A DNA stretch of 43,371 nucleotides from assembly GCA_015296065.1 (NCBI GenBank), contig DVDU01000077.1, positions 1-43,371 on the forward strand. Direction: 5' to 3'. Positions 1-8,981 of the stretch are shown here, piece by piece. The DNA comes from Oscillatoriaceae cyanobacterium M33_DOE_052. GTDB lineage: Bacteria > Cyanobacteriota > Cyanobacteriia > Cyanobacteriales > Laspinemataceae. Numbering within the stretch: position 1 is the stretch's first letter; every line of letters begins with the position of its first letter. Below the pieces are notes generated by a model, which ran no database searches, was not told the DNA's origin, and worked only from the letters and a program-made list of their open reading frames with translations. Position numbers and translations under genes: made by a program.

Positions 1-74
1 CTATTTACAATGTTGTATGTGTCAAAAAATTAGTTATGTTCATTGGTTTGAGGAGATGACGTTTTTTGAATAAT

Positions 75-266
75 TTAGGCATCAAAGACATAAGTGTAAC
101 TTTTTATGTAAAGTTTTGTATCGACATTCAACATTTCTGCCTTCACACCTTGGTAATGCTTGATTTCTGCTACCATTGGTGGGAATATTGCCCCGACATT
201 ATCCTTATCACTGGTGCGCAGGCGCAGCCTCCCAGCGACTGCAGACACAATCTCTATTTTTGTCAT
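75..266 (-). CDS. Small HMA_2-like protein or gene remnant (63 aa)
   Basis: The 63-residue frame starts MTKIEIVSAVAGRLRLR and has a later GVKAEMLNVDTKLYIKSY stretch. This resembles the first strand (GRLRLR) and the N-x-x-T segment of the small heavy-metal-associated-like (HMA_2) domains that occur in many cyanobacterial proteins. No CxxC metal motif is present. The start codon and a weak GGA ribosome-binding element lie inside the heptamer array at 258-397, so the repeat may have replaced the original upstream region. The frame stops at about one domain length with nothing after it. It may be a small real protein, a remnant of a longer gene, or chance. The family assignment rests on a short motif only. 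Confidence 0.35.
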   Translation of the reverse strand: MTKIEIVSAVAGRLRLRTSDKDNVGAIFPPMVAEIKHYQGVKAEMLNVDTKLYIKSYTYVFDA

Positions 267-397
267 TTGTCCTTTGTCCTTTGTCCCTTGTCCCCTGAGC
301 GAATTGTAGTTGGGTCACTTGTCCCTTGTCTCTTGTCGAGTCACATATGACCAATTACCAAGGACAAATGACTAAGGACAAATGATAAATCGAGGTT
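258..397. repeat. STRR-like heptamer array, dyad-symmetric
   Basis: The left half repeats TTTGTCC/TTGTCAT-type heptamers. The right half carries the reverse complements (GGACAAATGACTAAGGACAA), with about 50 bp of variable sequence between. The two halves can pair into a long imperfect hairpin. The units resemble the short tandemly repeated repetitive sequences (STRR, TTGGTCA class) described in filamentous cyanobacteria. Confidence 0.8.
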
Positions 398-642
398 AAA
401 CCCTATTCCATTTTCTATATTACAACTTTTTCCCATAATGTCAATCCGGCATTTTGATATGACTTGTTTTTTGACTTTTAAATTGCATATACTTTGATAA
501 AGCATATCATTTATCTGCCCCAAAGATAATATTTTATCTTGTCTGGAAGTATATTTGCATATTTAATTAAATTAATCGGCGAAACAGATATGAAATTATA
601 AGTTAATTAAGTTTTGCTATACCATAAGAAAAGATTAAAATT

Positions 643-720
643 TGTCCCTGGTCCCTAGTCAAAGGACAAATGACAAAGGACAAATGACAAATGACAAAGG
701 ACTAATGACCAAGGACACAA
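643..720. repeat. STRR-like heptamer array overlapping a gene end
   Basis: A short TTGTCCCTGGTCCCTAGTC arm is followed by tandem GACAAATGACAAAGGACAAA units. The array runs into the 3' end of the WD40 gene on the minus strand and supplies its last codons and its stop codon. Confidence 0.8.
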
Positions 721-3236
721 ATATGGATGGTGCCATCATCACTACCACTGGCAAGGAGGATGTGAGGGTGGGGGGGACCTAGTGAGGTTGACATTTTGCC
801 GGGATGGTTGGCGATGGTGGCTACAGCTAAAGTGCGCACAACGTCGTGATGAAGGGTAAGGGTTTGCACTAAGTCGCCATTGTGCAGGTCCCAAATTTTG
901 ATGGTTTTATCCTCACAGCCTGCGATCGCCCAGCCACCACCAGACATTCCCCAGTCCGTCGCCGCCACCGCGAACACGGCTCCCCCATTGTCTGTGAGGG
1001 TGTGGAGTAATTTGCCGGTGACGAAATCCCACACTTTGACTGTGCCATCTTCACTACCACTGATGATGGTCTCACCGTCCGGGGTAATGGCAACGCTGCG
1101 GACGCTACTTTGATGGCCTACGAGAGTCCGCCGCAATTGCATCGTGGTGATGTCCCAAACTTTGACGGTGGTATCCTCGCTACCGCTGAGTAAAGTCTTG
1201 CCATTGGGTGCGATCGTCAGGGAGTAAACCCACTGTTTGTGACCGAACAGGGTGCGGAAAGATTCGCCGGTTTCCAGGTTCCACAGCTTAATCTTATGAG
1301 AACCGCTGGCCAGAATTTTGCCATCAGGAGTCAAAGCCAGTGCATGAATCTGCTTTTTATGCCCAAATAGAGTCCAGAGCAGTTTTCCGGCTTGCCAGTC
1401 CCAAATTTTGATGTAACTGCGATTTTTAGATTTATCGCTGCTGGCGAGGATACGTCCGTTACCGCTGAGGGTAAGGGTGACAACGCCGCCGGAATGACCG
1501 GTAAGGGTGCTTTTTGGGGTGGTTCTGGGGTCGGTTAAATCCCACAGATTGATTGTGCTACCGTCACCACAACTAAATAAGGTGTCACCACTGGTACAAA
1601 TGGCTAATGTTGCCACGGGCGATCGGCTGATGTAGGTGCGGACGAAATTGGCGCCATTAGCACTTAGTTGGGGAGTCGGTGTGATGGTGGTGACGGTGGC
1701 CATTAAACTTATAACTGCGGCTACTCCGGCATCATCGCCGATCGTCTCCAAACAACTTTTCAGGTTTTCTAAATAGGCCACATCACTGGGGGCGAGCTGT
1801 ATCATACACCCCTGTAGAGCCTGCACTGCCGACACTGGGGGCAACTGATGCAGATGCAGCCAGCAATTCAGAGAATAAATCACCTGCCCTTGCGCCCAAG
1901 ACTTATCCGGCAAATGAATCAGGCTCATGGCGATTTTCAACGCCAGTTCTGGCGCCCATGCAGGTCTGGCCATCGCCATCGCCTGAAAAATATCCTGATA
2001 GATGGATAAACTGGTGGAGATCGTCTCCGATAGCAACCGTTTATCACCCAAATTTGTCATCAAATCCGGCAGCAACTCTGGCAGCAAAGGCGGCACATCT
2101 TCATAAATCAGATAGTGCATATCCACCAACCACCCAGCTACCAAACAATGACTAGCAATTAAAAACTGACACAACTCCTCCCAATCCTTTGCCGTCACCC
2201 GATACTCTAACTGTAACTCCCCCACATCAATTCCCGCCGCCGCCAAGGCTTCCGCCTCTTCCAAAACTGCCAAATTTATCGCATTTTCACCCCCCAAACG
2301 CTGCACATCCGCCAGAGTTTTCCCTAGAGCCAGCAACTTATCTCGCGTTGTTTTCCATTGGGCTGCTCGCTGCTTTGCCGACGATTGAAGAAACTCCCGA
2401 TAGGACAAGTTCAAAATAGTTTGGTAAAAATAATGACTTTGCCCCACCCCCCAATATGCCACTCGAAAAATTACACAATCTCCCGCTACTTCCGACTCCA
2501 AAATCACACAAGGCTCGGATTTGAGCATTCCGAAGAGCGCCTTAATGCTCGCCTCCCCATGAAACCTTTTGCTTTCCCACGCTCCCCCCAAAAATTCCGT
2601 GGCTCTGGTGGCACTGTGCAGGGGATAATGTAGAGCCATAAACTCCCGCAAACCTTGGGATAGGCGTAAGTCTAGATTAGGTATTTCCGCGTGGTTACTA
2701 ATGCTATCAAATTTTAAAGGAGCGATAAAAATCCGCAACGGGAGTTTTTTTGGGTGATTACCAGATGTCAAAATTTGCGATGGCAACAGTTTTAATGGCC
2801 ATTGGTCAAGAATTTTATTAACTTCTGGCAGTTGCAGGGTGGTTTCCCGTTGATATGCGGCGATTTTCCACAGGGTTTCCCGCTGCTCAACTATGAGACG
2901 CGCCTCTATTGCCTTTTCCTCTTCCCACCGCATTTTTTTTGAGTCTAAATGGCGCTGGTGAATTAAGGCAACAGTATCTGCGAGTAATCCGGGAATTTCT
3001 TGGCCGATTTCTCTGGCAAATTCTGACAGGGTGGGTAGTGATGTGGGGGGGGCTGTGGGTAAGGTAAGTTTCTCGGCTCTTGATTGATTTAAAAAATATT
3101 TGGCTAAATCATCGCTATTATTACCATCTAGAGCTTTTTTTTTGGCTTCTCCCCATAGATCGCCGATTTTTGCCGTAATTATGCCGTTTAGGACCGGTAC
3201 TGCCCACTCCAGTAAATATTTCAACCAAGGTTCCAT
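702..3236 (-). CDS. WD40 repeat protein with long uncharacterised N-terminal region (844 aa)
   Basis: Residues of about 540 to the end form seven WD40 blades, ending in IWD/LWD/VWD-type motifs with GH and DGK turns, which is enough for one beta-propeller. The first 540 residues are largely helical with no domain I recognise. They include a charged stretch around residues 115-140 that could be coiled coil. No kinase, caspase or NTPase motif is visible. ATG at 3236 is chosen; an in-frame GTG at 3245 lies inside the upstream heptamer array. The last blade ends GTIHICVLGH where a Trp would be expected, because the coding sequence runs into the array at 643-720. The C-terminus is therefore repeat-derived and blade seven probably lacks its closing strand. 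The gene is divergent from the pseudokinase gene at 3412. A scaffold or sensor role is inferred from the propeller only. Confidence 0.85.
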   Translation of the reverse strand: MEPWLKYLLEWAVPVLNGIITAKIGDLWGEAKKKALDGNNSDDLAKYFLNQSRAEKLTLPTAPPTSLPTLSEFAREIGQEIPGLLADTVALIHQRHLDSKKMRWEEEKAIEARLIVEQRETLWKIAAYQRETTLQLPEVNKILDQWPLKLLPSQILTSGNHPKKLPLRIFIAPLKFDSISNHAEIPNLDLRLSQGLREFMALHYPLHSATRATEFLGGAWESKRFHGEASIKALFGMLKSEPCVILESEVAGDCVIFRVAYWGVGQSHYFYQTILNLSYREFLQSSAKQRAAQWKTTRDKLLALGKTLADVQRLGGENAINLAVLEEAEALAAAGIDVGELQLEYRVTAKDWEELCQFLIASHCLVAGWLVDMHYLIYEDVPPLLPELLPDLMTNLGDKRLLSETISTSLSIYQDIFQAMAMARPAWAPELALKIAMSLIHLPDKSWAQGQVIYSLNCWLHLHQLPPVSAVQALQGCMIQLAPSDVAYLENLKSCLETIGDDAGVAAVISLMATVTTITPTPQLSANGANFVRTYISRSPVATLAICTSGDTLFSCGDGSTINLWDLTDPRTTPKSTLTGHSGGVVTLTLSGNGRILASSDKSKNRSYIKIWDWQAGKLLWTLFGHKKQIHALALTPDGKILASGSHKIKLWNLETGESFRTLFGHKQWVYSLTIAPNGKTLLSGSEDTTVKVWDITTMQLRRTLVGHQSSVRSVAITPDGETIISGSEDGTVKVWDFVTGKLLHTLTDNGGAVFAVAATDWGMSGGGWAIAGCEDKTIKIWDLHNGDLVQTLTLHHDVVRTLAVATIANHPGKMSTSLGPPHPHILLASGSDDGTIHICVLGH

Positions 3237-3237
3237 A

Positions 3238-3363
3238 TTTGTCACTGGTCATTTGGTCATTTGTCACTGGTAACAAGTCCCTTGTCCCTTGTCACTGGTA
3301 ACAAGTCACTTGTAATATGTCAAATGACTAAGGACCAATGACTAAGGACCAATGACCAATGAT
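3238..3363. repeat. STRR-like heptamer array in divergent promoter region
   Basis: Units TTTGTCACTGGTCAT and ACAAGTCCCTTGTC are followed by inverted units (ATGACTAAGGACCA). The array fills most of the gap between the start codons at 3236 (minus) and 3412 (plus). It therefore occupies the place where both promoters would be expected. Confidence 0.8.
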
Positions 3364-3411
3364 AAAAATCTTAGATATGCTGACAATACCCCATAATTTA
3401 CGACATCACAG

Positions 3412-5433
3412 ATGATTTCCTGCCTCAATCCCGATTGTTTGCATTCTGAAAATGCTGATGAAGCCAAAGTATGTGAGAACTGCGGCGATATCTTGGTGCT
3501 GCGGCCCGATCGCTATCGCCTGCGACGGAAAATGACCTATCTGGCAGACAGTGGCGGCAATACCAGTTACTATCTGGCGGAAGATCTGGAGCAGCCTGGT
3601 GGAACCTGCCTGGTGGAAGTTCTGACCTTGCCGGTGCGCAGCAACAGGGTGGAGAGTCTGCGTTCCCTGTGGGAACCTGTTGCCCAGGGGGTAAAAAAGC
3701 TGAGCGAACACCCCCAGATTATCAGTTTGCGGGATTATTTTGCGGAAACTCTGGGGGAGGGTTTGGCCTCTTGGATGCGGTTTTATCTGGTTTGGGAATG
3801 GGCGGAAGGGGAAACCCTCGCCCAGCAACTGGCGCAGGTGGGGGCGTTTAGCTCGGCGCAGGTGGAAAAAGTGCTGCTGGAGTTGTTGCCTACAGTTAAT
3901 TTTATCCACCAGCAAAATCTCCTGCATCTGGATATCAAACCGGCAACCATTATCCGGCGGCGGGGACAGGGGTTGTTACTGATGGTGAATGGGCTGATTT
4001 CCCGGAAGTTGGCGGCGGCGGTGGTGGGAGAGCCGGTTCTTGCCAGAGACTCGGTTTTGGGTAACTACTCCCTGGAGCAGATGCAAGGGGAGGGGAATGC
4101 TGCTAGTGACTTGTATGCTTTGGGAGTTACCTGTTGGGAGCTGTTGGCGGGAATTCGTCCTTCGCAACTGTGGAAGGTGCGGGGTTTTAGTTGGGTGCAT
4201 TCCTGGCGAGAGTATCTGCGACAACCGGTGAGCAGTGAGTTGGGGCGGGTTTTGGATAGGCTGCTGGCGGCAAATCATCAAGAGCGTTATCAGTCGGCGG
4301 CGGCGGTGTTGGCGGATTTTTCCCCGCCACCGGGGCCGCCGTTGCCGTCGCTACCGGCGATCGTCCCTTGGCAGCCGCCGGATGATGTGGTGGTGAAAAA
4401 AAGAGATTCTCTGTACCAGGGGGGGAAAAGGTGGAAACGGGGGATGTTGGTGGGTACGGGGGTCCTCGTCCTGGGTTTGGCCGGATATGGGGTGTGGTCG
4501 GTGGTGGTGCCGAAACCGGTGGCATACGATCGCCTCAGCCTCACAGAAACTCTGGTCAAAACCTCTACCTCAGTGCTACAACTCGCCTTTACTCCCAAAG
4601 GCCAAACCCTGGTAGTCGCTGGCGCCGATGGGAAAGTGAGAATTTTGCCCCTTACCGGGGACAAGATGCAAACCCTTGCGGCACATAAGGCGGCGGTAAA
4701 TGCGCTGGCTGTTACTCCCGATGGCAAAACCCTGATTTCTGCCAGTGCGGATAAGACGATCGCGCTGTGGCAACTAGCCGATACCAAACCCCAAGCCACC
4801 CTCACCGGTCATACCTTCTCGGTTTTTGCTCTGGCTCTCACCCCCGATGGCAAAACTTTAGTGAGCGGCAGCAGCGACAAAACCATCAAAATCTGGGACT
4901 TAAAATCCGCTAAGCTGAAAACCACCCTCACTGGCCATCAAGGCTGGGTGCGCGCATTAGCCATCACCCCCGACGGCAAAACTTTAGTGAGCGGCAGTCA
5001 GGACAAAACCATCAAAATCTGGGATTTAGAAAGTGGGAAGCTAAAAGCCACCCTCAAAGAGCATCAGTCCGGCATTCTGTCCCTCGCGATCGCCCCAGAC
5101 CGGAAAACTTTAGTGAGTTCTGACGAATCTGGCTTAATTCTCACCTGGGATTTAGCCAAAAGTGAGCTAAGCCAAATCTTAGCCCGCAATAACACCTGGT
5201 TTAGAAGCCTCACCATCAGCCCTGACGGCCAAACGCTCCTGGCAGGTGGTGGCGACAAAACCATCAAAATTTGGAACTTAAGTGATGGTCAGCTCCAAAA
5301 AACCCTCACCGGACATCAAAAAGGCGTTTCCGCCCTCACCCTCAGCCCCGATGGCAAAACGTTAGTCAGTGCTAGCGAAGACGGCGAAGTGAAGATGTGG
5401 CGCGTCTCATCTTCTACACCGCAACAGGATTAA
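3412..5433 (+). CDS. 4-Cys-type pseudokinase with transmembrane helix and WD40 propeller (673 aa)
   Basis: The N-terminus MISCLNPDC, followed by CENC, is the four-cysteine zinc-ribbon-like start of cyanobacterial 4-Cys Ser/Thr kinases. A kinase-fold region follows (about 34-300), including SDLYALGVTCWELLAG. The catalytic set is damaged. The ATP-anchoring Lys of the usual C-x-x-K-Q motif is Glu69, the loop reads H172-L-D174-I-K176-P-A-T without the Asn, and DFG is replaced by V192-N-G194. This predicts a pseudokinase. A hydrophobic helix lies at about 344-366. Seven WD40 blades fill about 384-666, presumably on the far side of the membrane. The kinase gene at 5524 lies 90 bp downstream on the same strand, suggesting a shared transcript and possibly a kinase/pseudokinase pair. 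The start gives the standard family N-terminus. Confidence 0.93.
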   Translation: MISCLNPDCLHSENADEAKVCENCGDILVLRPDRYRLRRKMTYLADSGGNTSYYLAEDLEQPGGTCLVEVLTLPVRSNRVESLRSLWEPVAQGVKKLSEHPQIISLRDYFAETLGEGLASWMRFYLVWEWAEGETLAQQLAQVGAFSSAQVEKVLLELLPTVNFIHQQNLLHLDIKPATIIRRRGQGLLLMVNGLISRKLAAAVVGEPVLARDSVLGNYSLEQMQGEGNAASDLYALGVTCWELLAGIRPSQLWKVRGFSWVHSWREYLRQPVSSELGRVLDRLLAANHQERYQSAAAVLADFSPPPGPPLPSLPAIVPWQPPDDVVVKKRDSLYQGGKRWKRGMLVGTGVLVLGLAGYGVWSVVVPKPVAYDRLSLTETLVKTSTSVLQLAFTPKGQTLVVAGADGKVRILPLTGDKMQTLAAHKAAVNALAVTPDGKTLISASADKTIALWQLADTKPQATLTGHTFSVFALALTPDGKTLVSGSSDKTIKIWDLKSAKLKTTLTGHQGWVRALAITPDGKTLVSGSQDKTIKIWDLESGKLKATLKEHQSGILSLAIAPDRKTLVSSDESGLILTWDLAKSELSQILARNNTWFRSLTISPDGQTLLAGGGDKTIKIWNLSDGQLQKTLTGHQKGVSALTLSPDGKTLVSASEDGEVKMWRVSSSTPQQD

Positions 5434-5523
5434 GAGTAGAAGCAGGTAGGGCATTGCCTCGCCTAACTACAAACCCTTTTGTTGGCCTTAAAATTAACCC
5501 AAACTAGCTAACCGAGCTTGACC

Positions 5524-7446
5524 ATGACCATTTGCTGCCTAAACCCTGATTGCCAAAACCCCACTCATAGTAATCTCTCTGGAACCGAGGTGACAGTTGG
5601 CGGCAACTGTGAACAATGCAACGCCCCTCTGTTGCTGTTGCGCAACCGCTATCGCCCTATAGAATCGAGAGGGGGTGGGGCTGGTGGCGTGGGCAAAACC
5701 TATTTAGCAGAAGATGCAGACAAAGGTAATGAAAAGTGCATTATCAAGCAATTTGTCCCGCCAATTCCTGGTAAGCTAACCCTGGAAAAAGTCAAAGAAC
5801 GTTTTGAGCAGCGGGCAAGAGAATTACAACAACTGGGAGAGTATCCGCAAATCCCGACGCTGCTGGCTTATTTTGAGGAAAATGGCGGCTTTTATTCCAT
5901 CTACCAGTTTATTGAAGGGGAAAGTTTAGCGGCGCAACTGCACCAGCAAAATACTTTCAGCCCAGAACAGGTAGCGGCTATCCTGCGGGAGTGCCTGGGG
6001 ATTCTCAAATTTATTCACGAAAAAGGTGTCATTCACGGAGATATCAAACCGGAAAATATCCTGACTAGCCGCAATCTGATGGTGGCTGGGGAGAAAACAA
6101 CGGGTCAATTAGTTTTGATTGATTTTGCTTTTCATCAGCTATTGACAGCAGTGGCGCTCCCGGAATTGGGGATTAGTTCTGGAGATTGGGGATATCAGCC
6201 TTTGGAACATTTAGAAGATGGTGAGTCTTATCCTGAGAGTGATTTGTATGGTTTGGGGGTGACGGGCTACCAATTGCTGACGGGGGGAGATCCGGCGGCG
6301 ATGTGGCAGCAATGGGGCTATGGTTGGACGAGCCAGTGGCGATCGCATTTGCCTATTGGCATGACTGAAGCCCCCCAAGGTGTCAGTAGGCAGTTAATTC
6401 CGGTTCTCGATCGCCTCCTGCAACCAGATTATCGCCAACGCTATCACGCCGCCAATTTGGCAGAAGCGGACTTGGCAGAACCAATAACGCCACCCATCAT
6501 CGCTCCTACCCCCATAGAAGAGTTGAAGCGCGGCCCTCTTCCGGCTTGGACGCGGCGGCGGTTCGTGCAAAGGACGATGTTTGCCGCCGGTGGGGTGGTG
6601 GTGGGTTTGGCGTTGCATGCTGTAGGCAGTGAGTTATTAGAAAATACGAAGTTCCTCACCGTGAGCAAAAGAGGTAGAGGCTTCCGCACCATCAATGATG
6701 CGATTAAAAAAGCCGAACCAGGGGCGAAAATTACCGTCATGCCGGGAGTTTATCAAGAAAGTATTGTGATTGATAAGCCCCTGGAAATCGTTGGCAAGGG
6801 TCCGGCTGACCAAATCCAGATTGAGAGTAGCGAAGGGGACTGCATCATTATGAAAACTGACTCGGCTGTGGTCAAAGGTATTACTTTCCACGGTGAGGAT
6901 AAACAGGCTTACGCTGTATATGTTACGCAAGGTGAGCTAATCCTAGAAAACTGCACGATCGCCTCGGATACTCTGGCTGGGGTGGGCATTTTTGGGGCTG
7001 GTGTTTGCCAAATCCGCCGCTGTCAAATTAAAAACGGTAAGGGAGCGGGGGTGTTGGTATCCGATGGTGCGGTGGCAATGATTGAGGATTGCCAAATCAG
7101 TGGCAATGCTCATGCTGGGGTGGAAATCAAACAGGGGGGTAATCCGGTGATCCGCCGCTGCGAAATCAAGGACGGCAAGCAGAGTGGGATTTTTGTCCAC
7201 AGTAAGGGTTTGGGGGTGATTGAGGATTGTCAAATTTCCGGCAATAAGTTCGCCGGGGTGGAAATCAAGGCTCAAGGCAATCCCCTAATTCGCCGCTGTC
7301 AGATTAATAAAAATCAATATTATGCGGTGTTTGTGCATAAGGATGGAACGGGGACGATCGAAGCCTCCAATTTATCCGGTAACGGTCGCGGTCCCTGGCG
7401 GATAGATGCGGGGGCGAAGATTGAACAAAAGGGGAATCAAGTGTGA
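5524..7446 (+). CDS. 4-Cys Ser/Thr protein kinase with C-terminal right-handed beta-helix (640 aa)
   Basis: The ATG at 5524 gives MTICCLNPDC, the family start; an in-frame TTG at 5518 is less likely. The catalytic set is mostly intact: Lys75 in CIIKQF, H171-G-D173-I-K175-P-E-N178 (HGD rather than HRD), and D200-F-A202 (Ala for Gly). This protein should therefore bind ATP and Mg, unlike its upstream neighbour. A twin-arginine-like segment R344-R-R-F-V-Q349 precedes a hydrophobic helix (about 351-370). The C-terminal part (about 380-635) repeats phrases such as IEDCQISGNKFAGVEIK and NPVIRRCEIK at roughly 23-residue spacing. This is a parallel beta-helix of the pectate-lyase/NosD type, probably a carbohydrate- or wall-binding sensor domain outside the cytoplasm. 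Substrates are unknown. Co-transcription with the pseudokinase gene is likely. Confidence 0.93.
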   Translation: MTICCLNPDCQNPTHSNLSGTEVTVGGNCEQCNAPLLLLRNRYRPIESRGGGAGGVGKTYLAEDADKGNEKCIIKQFVPPIPGKLTLEKVKERFEQRARELQQLGEYPQIPTLLAYFEENGGFYSIYQFIEGESLAAQLHQQNTFSPEQVAAILRECLGILKFIHEKGVIHGDIKPENILTSRNLMVAGEKTTGQLVLIDFAFHQLLTAVALPELGISSGDWGYQPLEHLEDGESYPESDLYGLGVTGYQLLTGGDPAAMWQQWGYGWTSQWRSHLPIGMTEAPQGVSRQLIPVLDRLLQPDYRQRYHAANLAEADLAEPITPPIIAPTPIEELKRGPLPAWTRRRFVQRTMFAAGGVVVGLALHAVGSELLENTKFLTVSKRGRGFRTINDAIKKAEPGAKITVMPGVYQESIVIDKPLEIVGKGPADQIQIESSEGDCIIMKTDSAVVKGITFHGEDKQAYAVYVTQGELILENCTIASDTLAGVGIFGAGVCQIRRCQIKNGKGAGVLVSDGAVAMIEDCQISGNAHAGVEIKQGGNPVIRRCEIKDGKQSGIFVHSKGLGVIEDCQISGNKFAGVEIKAQGNPLIRRCQINKNQYYAVFVHKDGTGTIEASNLSGNGRGPWRIDAGAKIEQKGNQV

Positions 7447-7726
7447 TCAGTGGATAAACATACGGCATTTTTCATGCCGATCGAGTACAGACCCCACATC
7501 CCTCATTCCCCCTCAAGCGCAGGGCTATTTCATTCTGATAAAAACCATAACTGGCTAGAGTTTCAGTCTATACGAAAGTGATCGACTATTAACTCTGCCC
7601 GCTCCCAGCCACCCTTCTTTCATTATGAATTTTCACTGCCTTATCGCACAAGCCAAATACCGTTAATATTTGCTAACTTCTTCCCGCTGTCCCCACCCTC
7701 CCCCCATCAAGCGTGGGGACTTGATA

Positions 7727-8920
7727 TCAAATACAACGCTGATAGCGCATACCTGGTAGCTGCGACACCAACCCCAAAAGCTCCAAATGGAGGAGGGCAC
7801 TGGAGACATTCCCCGAAGGTAATCCCGTCTCCTCAACTATTAAATCAAAGGGGATAGGGTTGGGGGGAGTGGCTTCTAAAACTTGCTTTAATTCTGGTTC
7901 TAAATCCGGTAATGGGGTAACGCTTTTCTCTGGCTCAGCAACCAGCTTTTTCGGCTCCAATTTAGGCGCCAAAAAAGACTCACCTGAGAAATCCGGTTTC
8001 TCCAGAGTTGGCGGCTGCGGTGCATCCAGTTGGGGAATTGCTCCCAGACTTGCTAATAGTTCATCTTCACTGAGAATGGCTTCAGCGCCGTTTTTCAGCA
8101 GCCGCAGACAGCCTTGGGAATTAGCATCATCAATGCGTCCAGGTAAAGCATACACATCGCGCCCAAATTCGTTGGCAAGGCGAGCGGTAATTAAAGAACC
8201 GGACTGGTTGGGAGCTTCCATTACCAGCACAGCGCGACTGATACCAGCGATAATGCGGTTACGTTGGGGAAAGTGCCCCGCCAGGGTTTTGGTGCCATAG
8301 GGATGCTCGCTGAGTAATACGCCTTGGTGGCAAATTTGGCCTGCCAGGGGTCGATTTTGTTCGGGATAGATTTTATCCAAGGGTGTGCCAAAAACGGCGA
8401 TCGTCCGTCCCCCACCCTCCAAACAACCTTGATGAGCAGCAGTATCAATACCAGCCGCCATCCCCGACACAATTGTAAACCCTTGTTTCCCCAAAATATA
8501 ACTCAAGCGCCGCGTCCAATATTTGCCATATTCTGTAGGTTTACGGGTGCCCACAATCCCAATTAAAGGACGGTTGCCGAGATTTTCTTCCCGGTCGATT
8601 TGACCCCGATAATACAACACCGGGGCCGGACTAGCAGTTTCTAACAGCAGGTGGGGATATTCCGGGTCAGCGGGCGTCCAAAATTGGGGGTTTTTCTCCA
8701 AGTGTTGCTGATAAAATTGGGTGGGGTTAATACTGCTACGATACTTGATGACTTTTTCTACTGTTTGTCGCCCGAATCCTTCCACTTCCGCGAGGGCGGT
8801 GGCTGGTGCGGTCCAAGCAGCGGCGACACTGCCAAATTGGGCTTGCATTCTCTGCAGCAATATCGGACCGATGCCCGGTATTTGCGCCCAAGCCAGCCAA
8901 TAGATGCGCTCTTCACTCAT
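7727..8920 (-). CDS. dprA: DNA-processing protein DprA (397 aa)
   Basis: DprA binds incoming single-stranded DNA and loads RecA during natural transformation. The N-terminal HhH-like region (IPGIGPILLQRM, VEGFGRQTVEKV) is followed by the Rossmann-like DprA core: GIVGTRKPTEYG, VSGMAAGIDTAAH, GSLITARLA and DVYALPG. A winged-helix C-terminal domain of about 60 residues completes the usual cyanobacterial length. The start at 8920 (MSEERIYWLAW) has a good AAAGGGAAT ribosome-binding site. The open frame continues upstream to 9112 but only over the neighbour's coding sequence. The 61-bp gap to the DUF218 gene upstream suggests a shared transcript. Repeated P-x-L-E-P segments before the winged helix form a linker. 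Confidence 0.96.
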   Translation of the reverse strand: MSEERIYWLAWAQIPGIGPILLQRMQAQFGSVAAAWTAPATALAEVEGFGRQTVEKVIKYRSSINPTQFYQQHLEKNPQFWTPADPEYPHLLLETASPAPVLYYRGQIDREENLGNRPLIGIVGTRKPTEYGKYWTRRLSYILGKQGFTIVSGMAAGIDTAAHQGCLEGGGRTIAVFGTPLDKIYPEQNRPLAGQICHQGVLLSEHPYGTKTLAGHFPQRNRIIAGISRAVLVMEAPNQSGSLITARLANEFGRDVYALPGRIDDANSQGCLRLLKNGAEAILSEDELLASLGAIPQLDAPQPPTLEKPDFSGESFLAPKLEPKKLVAEPEKSVTPLPDLEPELKQVLEATPPNPIPFDLIVEETGLPSGNVSSALLHLELLGLVSQLPGMRYQRCI

Positions 8921-8981
8921 ATTCCCTTTCTTCCCTTCCCCTGATATCACTGCGTATGATATCAAATTTCCCTGATTCCAT

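Larger units (their letters stand above)
1..701. other. Repeat-rich spacer at left edge
   Basis: No full-length gene is seen here. The stretch is AT-rich outside two arrays of TTGTCAT-type heptamers (258-397 and 643-720, listed separately). The only reading frame with any family resemblance is a 63-codon one on the minus strand (75-266). No complete gene from further left enters the window. Confidence 0.6.

Noticed and set aside
341-523. 60-codon minus-strand frame near the left edge
   Set aside because: Its N-terminal half is random AT-rich sequence and its C-terminal half is heptamer-array translation.
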